DNA of 64,000 nucleotides. It comes from Bradyrhizobium sp. WBOS07 (GTDB lineage: Bacteria > Pseudomonadota > Alphaproteobacteria > Rhizobiales > Xanthobacteraceae). Both the position numbers and the translations under genes were made by a program. Numbering within the stretch: position 1 is the first letter of the stretch; the number at the start of each line of letters is the position of its first letter. The stretch is taken from NCBI RefSeq assembly GCF_024585165.1, contig NZ_CP029008.1, positions 6,405,501 through 6,469,500 on the forward strand, in the 5' to 3' direction. The notes under the pieces were generated by a model. The model had not been told where the DNA came from. It ran no database searches and was given only the letters and a program-made list of their open reading frames with translations. Shown one piece after another: positions 57,861 to 64,000 of this stretch.

Positions 57861-57896
57861 GGCAGCGCCCCGGTGTGAAAGCTCCGGGGCGCTGCC
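57861..57896 (+). terminator. Strong hairpin after TRAP binding protein 2
   Basis: GGCAGCGCCCCGG (57861-57873) pairs perfectly with CCGGGGCGCTGCC (57884-57896) across a 10-base loop. The T-tract is short, so it may need Rho or act only as an RNA-stabilising stem. Confidence 0.65.
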
Positions 57897-57937
57897 ATGT
57901 TTGGAGGGCCCAGACTTGAAAACTGAAAAACAACCCC

Positions 57938-58366
57938 ATGCACAGTAGCCAAGGGATTGATAAGTCATCGGAAAAAATTGGCGATCCAAGCGGTCTTCGC
58001 CGAGGCGGAACGGTGCTGAGCTTCGATCCAGACGACGTTCAGAGAACGCTGTGCAGGGCATGGTCGCTGGCGACGGCGAGGCAATGGACCGCGAGCAATC
58101 CGGCGGCGGGACAATGCAACGTCACGGCGCTGCTCGTTCATGAGCTGTTCGGCGGCGACCTCCTGAAGACGCCGCTGCCGGCCGGCGACCATTTTTACAA
58201 CCGGATCGAAGGTGAGAGGTACGACTTCACGGCAAGCCAGTTCGATCAGCCGATCGCTTATGTGGACTTGGCGGCAAGCCGCGCCGACGCAGAGCGAGGG
58301 GCGACGGCGCGCGAAGTGGCTGAGCTCAGGACCGCTTTCCGGCTGCACAGCACGAAGTCAGGCTGA
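57938..58366 (+). CDS. YunG-like protein of unknown function
   Basis: This 142-residue protein resembles the YunG family: ALCRAWSLxTARQWTASNPAAGQCNVTA-like text, then HELFGGDLLKTPLP and HFYNRIEGERYDFT. The single conserved cysteine in GQCNVTA could be functional. The function is not known in any member. The start is uncertain; an internal GTG or ATG may be used. Confidence 0.62.
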   Translation: MHSSQGIDKSSEKIGDPSGLRRGGTVLSFDPDDVQRTLCRAWSLATARQWTASNPAAGQCNVTALLVHELFGGDLLKTPLPAGDHFYNRIEGERYDFTASQFDQPIAYVDLAASRADAERGATAREVAELRTAFRLHSTKSG

Positions 58367-58402
58367 AGCGAAGTAACGCTACGGCCGACGAGACGAACGG
58401 CT

Positions 58403-59932
58403 TTAGCTGGCATTGGGATCACCGAACCATCGCGCCGCGGCCCGAGACGCTTCCTCGTTGTCGGGAGTCAGTTCGCAGGCCCAGGCCACGACGCCGTCGG
58501 GGCGCACGAGCAAAGCGGTCAAGCCCAATTCGTCCTTTGCCTCGCTTGCAACATAGCTGATCCGGCCAATCCAGCGGCGCGCAAGCGCTTGAAGCGATGG
58601 CCGCGCGCCGAAATCAAGCAGCAATCCTTTCCCTGTTCTCAGGAGCTCGCTCAGTCTTGTCCCATCGCCCAGTTCAAAGTCGGGCGCAATCCGCCCCACC
58701 AGCGGATGGCTCCCGCCGAGATCATAGCGGAGGGAAACACCCCACACGCGCTCGGCGAAGTAGGTCGCGCCGTCGCGCGTGTTGACGAGGTCACGGACAA
58801 CGGCTTCGAGCGCGCGCGAACTCCTGGTGGGGCGCATCAGCCCGACCTGGGCGCGCGACCAGTCGAGGATCTGTGCTCCCACCGGATATCGTTCAGTCGA
58901 ATAGCTGTCGAGCAGCCCGGCGGGCGCATCGCCGCGAATGGTCGCGGCGAGCTTCCACCCGAGGTTCATGGCATCGCCGAGGCCGAGGTTCAGGCCTTGG
59001 CCGCCCAGCGGCGAATGGATGTGCGCGGCATCGCCGGCCAGCAATACGCGGCCGGCGCGATAATCGGTTGCCTGATAGGCGCGGTCGGTCCAGGTGGTGG
59101 CGAGCAGCAGGGCAGTTATCGTCAGGTCGACGCCCGAAACCTTGCGCAACACCGCCTCGACATGGTCGCGCTCCAGCTCGCTTCGATGTGCGGCGCCGCC
59201 GTCGAAATCGACCATCGCGATCGTCCCTGGCGCCGCATAGGTGTACATCCCAGTAGGTGTGTAATGGCGACCGGGCTCGAGCGAGCCCGGATCGACCAGT
59301 TCGACCTGCACGGAATAGCCGGTGAATTCCGGATCGGTGCCGGTGAAGCCGATACCGGCCGCCTTTCGCACGGTGCTGCGGCCGCCGTCGCAACCAACGA
59401 GCCAGCGGCCATGAACGGTTTCGCTGGCCGTGTCGACGGTCACGCCGTCCATGGATTGTCTCAGAGCCTCGACGCCGCAGCCGCGCCGGATCTCTGCACC
59501 CAGCGCCTCGGCGCGGACCGCAAGGACGGGCTCGATGCTCGCCATTTCGACCGCCATGCTCCCGATCGGGCCGGGCAGGCGGTGTGGCCATTGCGTTGCA
59601 TCGATCTGATCGTGAAAGAACTGGATGCCGGCGAAATGACCGGCGGGGCGACGCTGCTGCTGCATCCAGTGCGCACCCGCTGGCGTCTCCCGGCTCGCCG
59701 CGCCAGCTTTCAGACACTCCAGCAAGCCGCGCCGGTCGAAGCTCTCGATCGTCGGCACCGAGAGACCACGCAAGCCAAACGGCTGGCTCTTGAGCGGCGA
59801 GTGCGGGTGTCGCGCCTTTTCCAGGACCAGCACCGAACAGCCGGCGATCCGCAATTCACAAGCCAGAAAAAGGCCGACGGGACCAGCGCCCGCGATGATG
59901 ACGTCGTAGGGGGGAGTGTCGGGGATCTGCAT
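58403..59932 (-). CDS. FAD-dependent aromatic hydroxylase-type monooxygenase
   Basis: This 509-residue group A flavoprotein monooxygenase has GAGPVGLFLACELR for FAD, LVGCDGGRSTVRK for FAD/NADPH, and GDAAHIHSPLGGQGLNLG for the FAD ribityl chain. The last 120 residues form a thioredoxin-like domain as in phenol and polyketide hydroxylases. It probably hydroxylates an aromatic or polyketide-like compound. Two dyads in the upstream gap may be operator sites. Confidence 0.87.
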   Translation of the reverse strand: MQIPDTPPYDVIIAGAGPVGLFLACELRIAGCSVLVLEKARHPHSPLKSQPFGLRGLSVPTIESFDRRGLLECLKAGAASRETPAGAHWMQQQRRPAGHFAGIQFFHDQIDATQWPHRLPGPIGSMAVEMASIEPVLAVRAEALGAEIRRGCGVEALRQSMDGVTVDTASETVHGRWLVGCDGGRSTVRKAAGIGFTGTDPEFTGYSVQVELVDPGSLEPGRHYTPTGMYTYAAPGTIAMVDFDGGAAHRSELERDHVEAVLRKVSGVDLTITALLLATTWTDRAYQATDYRAGRVLLAGDAAHIHSPLGGQGLNLGLGDAMNLGWKLAATIRGDAPAGLLDSYSTERYPVGAQILDWSRAQVGLMRPTRSSRALEAVVRDLVNTRDGATYFAERVWGVSLRYDLGGSHPLVGRIAPDFELGDGTRLSELLRTGKGLLLDFGARPSLQALARRWIGRISYVASEAKDELGLTALLVRPDGVVAWACELTPDNEEASRAAARWFGDPNAS

Positions 59933-60292
59933 AAACTGCTCCGTTGTCGATGTTCGACCGGAGCGTTTCCCAGACCTGAGGACCTCACGGACGAACGTCT
60001 GACCGCCTGAACAGCGATCGGGTTCGTCGTGGGGATCTCAGGCACGGGGCCAAAGACCAGAGCTTTCGTTACCGAAAGGACTTGGGCTTACCAAGCCAAG
60101 TCTGCCTTTTCCGACATGACGAATTTAGCCGTTTGGTCGCGGCCTCGTCAATGGAGCAACAGCCGGCATGAACTTGACAGGGAAGGGCGACCGGCGCCGT
60201 GCTTTTTCGCTGGCCGAGGCGGCCGGAATGGTGGAAGAGAGCGAAGATGCCGCGCGAGCCGTGCGGTGACTTGAGTTTTCGGCGGACATGCG
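59933..60292. promoter_or_regulatory. Divergent control region with two tandem dyads
   Basis: This 360-base gap separates the monooxygenase and response-regulator genes and has no supported gene. It carries CTTTCG-TTAC-CGAAAG (60063-60078) and an imperfect dyad CTTGGGCTT-ACC-AAGCCAAG (60081-60100), 2 bases apart. These look like operator sites, possibly for an unlinked regulator of the monooxygenase. Confidence 0.4.
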
Positions 60293-60967
60293 ATGCGCCT
60301 TCTGATCGTCGAGGACAATGCCGAGCTGTCGCGGCTGGTCGCGGGCGGGCTGGCGGCGGCCGGCTACCAGAGCGACATCGTGGGCAGCGCGGCCGAGGCG
60401 CGCGAGGCGGTGAGCAGCGTCAGCTATGCCGCGATGATCCTCGACCTCGGGCTGCCCGACGGCGACGGCCTGTCGGTGTTGCGCGAGCTGCGCGCCAGGA
60501 TGGAGCCGCTCCCCGTGCTGGTGCTGACCGCACGCGGCGGCTTGCAGGACCGCGTCGGCGGCCTGCGCAGCGGCGCCGACGATTATCTCGCAAAACCGTT
60601 CGCGATGGAGGAGCTGGTGGCGCGGCTGGAGGCGATCCTGCGCCGGCCCGGCCAGCTGCTTGGCCGTTCGCTCAGTCTCGCCAACCTGGTCTACGACACC
60701 GAGAGCCGCCAGATCTTCGTCGACGACCAGCCGCGGATCATCTCCGCGCGCGAGACCTCGGTGCTCGAGATCCTGCTGCGCCGGCAGGGGCGGGTGGTGC
60801 CGAAGAAGAACGTCGAGGACCATATCTTCGGGCTGGACGGCGAGGTCGCCTCCAACGCCGTCGAGGTTTATGTCTCGCGGCTGCGCAAGCAGCTCGCTGA
60901 ACACGGCGCCAAGGTCGTGATCCACACCATCCGCGGCGTCGGCTATCTCATGGACGCGGAGAAATAG
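60293..60967 (+). CDS. OmpR/PhoB-family response regulator
   Basis: This 224-residue regulator has a receiver domain with the phosphoacceptor aspartate in MILDLGLPDGDG and the conserved lysine in DDYLAKPFAM, then a winged-helix DNA-binding domain (residues about 125-222, with VEVYVSRLRKQL). It resembles the TctD/QseB group. The kinase gene starts one base after its stop, so they form a pair. Confidence 0.92.
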   Translation: MRLLIVEDNAELSRLVAGGLAAAGYQSDIVGSAAEAREAVSSVSYAAMILDLGLPDGDGLSVLRELRARMEPLPVLVLTARGGLQDRVGGLRSGADDYLAKPFAMEELVARLEAILRRPGQLLGRSLSLANLVYDTESRQIFVDDQPRIISARETSVLEILLRRQGRVVPKKNVEDHIFGLDGEVASNAVEVYVSRLRKQLAEHGAKVVIHTIRGVGYLMDAEK

Positions 60968-60968
60968 C

Positions 60969-62435
60969 GTGGCCCAGGCAGGGTCCGAGGCCAAGTCCCA
61001 TGCCAGGTCCCACGCCAGGTCCCATGCGTCCTATGGCGGCTTGCCGACGTTCAAATCGCTGATCTGGCGCATCGTGTTCCTGCACATCCTGGCGGTCGCG
61101 GTGGCCGCGATCTTCCTGCCGCTGGTGCTGTTCTGGCTGCTCAATTCCGAGATCGGCCAGTTGCATCGCGATGCCATGCGCGCGCAGGCCGAAGTGCTGG
61201 CGGAGCGCATCGTCGCGCAGCCGGGCGGCCTGTTGACGTTCAATCTGCCCGACAGTCTCAAGGGCCTCTATTCGGAAGCGTATGGCCGCTATCAGTACGA
61301 CATTCGCGATGCCGACGGCCATTTGCTTTTCTCCTCGCACCGGCGCGCCGCCGCCGCCGCACCGCGCGCGTCGGAGAGCATTTCCGGCGCGTCGGTCACC
61401 CGGGAGATCGACGGCAAGACAGTGCGGGTCCAGGTCGCCGAGGATCTTGCGCACCGCGACGTCATCATCGACGACATCGTCTCGAATTTCTTCCGGCGCG
61501 TCGGTTGGATCACGATTCCGATCCTCCTGGTCCTGCTCGCCACCGACATCATCATCTTCCGCCGTGCGATCGCGCCGCTGTGGAGGGCCTCCGAGAAGGC
61601 CGCCAATATCGGACCGGCGCGCACCGACATCCGCCTGCCGACGGAGCAGATCCCGCGCGAGATCCTGCCGCTCGTCACCGCCGTCAACCAGGCGCTCGAC
61701 CGGCTCGAAGGCGGCTTTCGGGTGCAGCGGCAGTTCACGGCGGACGCCGCGCATCAATTGCGCACGCCGCTCGCGATCCTGCGCACGCGGATCGAGACGC
61801 TCGACGATCGCACGGCGCGGCAGGCGCTGCATGCCGACATCGAAACCATGAGCCGCCTCGTTGCCCAGCTGCTGGAGATCGCCGAGCTCGACACCCTGGT
61901 GCTGGATCCCGGCGAGACCGCGGATTTGCGCGCCGTCGCCGCCGAGGTGGTCGCCGCGATCGCCCCGTTCGCGATCGCGCAGCACAAGGACATCGCGCTG
62001 AAGGGCACCGATGCGCCGGTGCCGATCCACGGTAATGCGGAGATGCTGCAGCGCGCGATCTTCAACCTCGCCGAAAACGCCATCAAGTTCACGGCAAAGG
62101 ACAGCACCGTCGAAATCGAGGTGGGCGAGGACGGTTCGGTGCGCGTGCGCGATTCCGGTCCGGGGATCGCGGAGGCCGAGCGCGAGCTGATCTTCCAGCG
62201 CTTCTGGCGCGCCGACCGCCGCCGCAGCGACGGCGCGGGCCTCGGACTCTCGATCGTGCGCGCGGTGGCGGACGATCACGCCGCTACGGTTGCGGTGGAG
62301 AATCTTCCCGGCGGCGGAGCCGAGTTCACGCTACGGTTTCGGCTGGCGGATGCGGCAAGGGCTGTTGAGAACAACTGGCGCGGCAGTGACGTTGCACCCT
62401 CTCCCCCTGTGGGAGAGGGTGGCGCGCCGCGTTAG
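60969..62435 (+). CDS. Sensor histidine kinase, partner of the upstream response regulator
   Basis: The GTG start at 60969 follows the regulator stop. The 488-residue kinase has two membrane helices (about residues 35-60 and 178-198), a periplasmic domain, a HAMP-like linker, the H-box DAAHQLRTPLAILRTRIE, and an ATPase domain with NLAENAIKF and DSGPGIAEAE. It fits the TctE/QseC group. The N-terminus has three SHAR-type repeats. The last 13 or so residues are encoded inside a repeat element. Confidence 0.9.
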   Translation: MAQAGSEAKSHARSHARSHASYGGLPTFKSLIWRIVFLHILAVAVAAIFLPLVLFWLLNSEIGQLHRDAMRAQAEVLAERIVAQPGGLLTFNLPDSLKGLYSEAYGRYQYDIRDADGHLLFSSHRRAAAAAPRASESISGASVTREIDGKTVRVQVAEDLAHRDVIIDDIVSNFFRRVGWITIPILLVLLATDIIIFRRAIAPLWRASEKAANIGPARTDIRLPTEQIPREILPLVTAVNQALDRLEGGFRVQRQFTADAAHQLRTPLAILRTRIETLDDRTARQALHADIETMSRLVAQLLEIAELDTLVLDPGETADLRAVAAEVVAAIAPFAIAQHKDIALKGTDAPVPIHGNAEMLQRAIFNLAENAIKFTAKDSTVEIEVGEDGSVRVRDSGPGIAEAERELIFQRFWRADRRRSDGAGLGLSIVRAVADDHAATVAVENLPGGGAEFTLRFRLADAARAVENNWRGSDVAPSPPVGEGGAPR

Positions 62436-62543
62436 CGGCGAGACGGGTGAGGGGGTCTCTCCGCGAGTCCCACTCTCAATTGACGCGTGGAGAGACCCCC
62501 TCATCCGGCGCTTCGCGCCACCTTCTCCCGCAAGGGGAGAAGG
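62397..62543. repeat. Large palindromic repeat with 58-69-bp arms
   Basis: A left arm (62397-62465) and a right arm (62486-62543) are imperfect inverted copies separated by 20 bases; both hold CCCTCTCCCC/GGGGAGAAGG and the shared GGGGGTCTCTCC. This is the common palindromic unit found throughout Bradyrhizobium intergenic DNA. It supplies the stop codon of the kinase gene and may form a hairpin that ends transcription from both sides. Confidence 0.75.
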
Positions 62544-62559
62544 AAGAAGGCTCGTCCCG

Positions 62560-64000
62560 CTACTTCTGCGGCGGACCGAGATCCAGCGGCGGCAGCTCGA
62601 TCTGCGGCACCTCGATCTTGATGGTGTTGGGATCGATGTTCGTCTGCACACCCTTGTAGTGCATCACCATCGCCGGGAAGGCGATGACCAGACCGACCAT
62701 GATCAGCTGGATGATCACGAAAGGCACCGCGCCCCAATAGATCTGGCCCGTGGTGACGGGTTCCATCCGCTTGCCGGTGATGCGATCGGTGTAGCGATCC
62801 TTCGGTGCGACCGAGCGGAGATAGAACAGCGCGAAGCCAAACGGCGGATGCATGAACGAGGTCTGCATGTTGACGCCGAGAATGACGCCGAACCAGATCA
62901 GGTCGATGCCGAGATGCTCGGCGGCAGGCCCGAGCAGCGGGATCACGATGAAGGCCAGCTCGAAGAAGTCGAGGAAGAAGGCCAGCACGAACACGAGGGC
63001 GTTGACGAAGATCAGGAAGCCGACCTGCCCTCCGGGCAACGAGGTGAGCAGGTGCTCGACCCAGACGTGCCCGTTGACGCCATAGAAGGTCAGCGAGAAG
63101 ATGCGGGCACCGACCAGGATGAACACGACGAAAGCCGACAGCTTGGCGGTGGATTCCGTGGCTTGGCGGATGAGGTCCCAGCTGAGCCGGCGCTTCACGG
63201 CGCCCAGGATGAGGGCACCGGCCGCGCCCATCGCGCCGCCTTCGGTCGGGGTTGCGATACCGATGAAGATGGTGCCCAGCACGAGGAAGATCAGGAACAG
63301 CGGCGGCACCATGACGAAGGTGGTCTGCTGCGCCATCTTGGACAGGAAACGGAAGCCGGTCAGCCTGTCGACGACCCAGTTCACCACGGCGACCGCGAAC
63401 GCGAAGACGATGCCGTAGAACATGCTGAGCACGACGTAATCGGCGCCATGCGTGCTCGAATTGCGCATCATGAACCATCCGAACACGCAGCTCGCCAGGA
63501 ACAGCATGCCGAGCGAGACCAGGCCGCGGTCGCCATTGTCTTCGCGGAAACCGATAGCGTCCTTCGGCAGGCCGGGTGCTGCCGCCGGGAAGATCATGCT
63601 GACGAGGAAGGCGTAGCCGGCATAGAGGGCCGCGAGCACGAGGCCGGGGATGAAGGCGCCCTCGTACATGTCGCCGACGGACTTGCCGAGCTGGTCGGCC
63701 ATCACGATCAGAACGAGCGAGGGCGGAATGATCTGGGCGAGCGTGCCGGAGGCAGCGATGACGCCGGCTGCCACGCGGCGGTCATAGCCATAGCGCAGCA
63801 TGATCGGCAGCGAGATCAGACCCATCGAGATCACGGAAGCCGCCACCACGCCCGTGGTCGCGGCGAGCAGCGCGCCGACGAAGATCACCGCATAGGCGAG
63901 GCCGCCGCGGATGGTGCCGAACAATTGGCCGATGGTGTCGAGCAGGTCCTCGGCCATGCCCGACCGCTCCAGCACCAGTCCCATGAAGGTGAAGAACGGA
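62560..64000 (-). CDS. TRAP transporter large permease DctM (5' end beyond window)
   Basis: The frame is open to the window edge (PFFTF precedes the ATG at 63984), so the N-terminus is missing. At least 10 membrane helices are visible, with the DctM segments IPPSLVLIVMADQLGKSVGDMYEGAF and PPFGFALFYLRSVAPK. It transports organic acids with sodium symport when joined to a DctQ and a DctP protein. It might serve one of the two DctP proteins encoded 5 kb away (inference). Confidence 0.88.
   Translation of the reverse strand, partial: PFFTFMGLVLERSGMAEDLLDTIGQLFGTIRGGLAYAVIFVGALLAATTGVVAASVISMGLISLPIMLRYGYDRRVAAGVIAASGTLAQIIPPSLVLIVMADQLGKSVGDMYEGAFIPGLVLAALYAGYAFLVSMIFPAAAPGLPKDAIGFREDNGDRGLVSLGMLFLASCVFGWFMMRNSSTHGADYVVLSMFYGIVFAFAVAVVNWVVDRLTGFRFLSKMAQQTTFVMVPPLFLIFLVLGTIFIGIATPTEGGAMGAAGALILGAVKRRLSWDLIRQATESTAKLSAFVVFILVGARIFSLTFYGVNGHVWVEHLLTSLPGGQVGFLIFVNALVFVLAFFLDFFELAFIVIPLLGPAAEHLGIDLIWFGVILGVNMQTSFMHPPFGFALFYLRSVAPKDRYTDRITGKRMEPVTTGQIYWGAVPFVIIQLIMVGLVIAFPAMVMHYKGVQTNIDPNTIKIEVPQIELPPLDLGPPQK

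Overview
The window looks like chromosome from a Bradyrhizobium-type alphaproteobacterium. It is GC-rich, with tightly overlapping genes, a hupUV-hupSLCDF-hupGHIJK-hypABFCDE-hypX-hoxA-hupT order typical of rhizobial hydrogenase clusters, and palindromic intergenic repeats of the kind scattered through Bradyrhizobium genomes. No rRNA, tRNA, CRISPR array, integrase or transposase was seen.

Region 1 (1-4.4 kb) holds the end of a flavoprotein gene, a CelD/BcsL-type acetyltransferase, two small exported or membrane proteins, a WD40-cytochrome c fusion and a small secreted protein. Region 2 (4.4-15.7 kb) is a formate dehydrogenase (FDH) locus. A polyferredoxin-like protein diverges from a run of accessory genes (a ligase-fold protein lacking the expected lysine, four conserved unknowns, and a TorD chaperone fused to a DNA-binding HTH). 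These lead into the small Tat peptide and the alpha, beta and gamma subunits of a periplasmic, cysteine-type molybdenum or tungsten FDH. Region 3 (16-22.4 kb) is metal uptake: a siderophore-type TonB receptor, then a HupN-like nickel permease overlapping a second TonB receptor, preceded by a perfect NikR-type operator.

Region 4 (22.4-44.9 kb) is a complete uptake [NiFe]-hydrogenase system. It contains the H2 sensor HupUV, the Tat-exported membrane enzyme HupSLC, its protease and chaperones, all Hyp maturation proteins including the CO-ligand protein HypX, and the regulators HoxA and HupT. Two sigma-54 promoters (before hupS and hupG) fit control by HoxA. A motif TGGAATCTNTC occurs at four places, all upstream of hupS, hupG or the siderophore receptor. 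HupS carries the six-cysteine proximal-cluster pattern of oxygen-tolerant hydrogenases. Nickel import, maturation, sensing and catalysis are therefore encoded together, beside a second low-potential respiratory dehydrogenase (FDH).

Region 5 (44.9-45.9 kb) is a mosaic of non-coding interspersed repeats. Region 6 (45.9-64 kb) is ordinary chromosome: a LysR regulator divergent from ureide catabolism genes, a retropepsin-like protease, a DUF1289 protein, a histidine kinase, a NhaD/ArsB-like antiporter, a beta-hydroxyacid dehydrogenase, a VOC protein, the Mrp Fe-S carrier, two tandem TRAP binding proteins, a YunG-like protein, an aromatic-hydroxylase-type flavoprotein, a two-component pair and a DctM TRAP permease cut by the window end.
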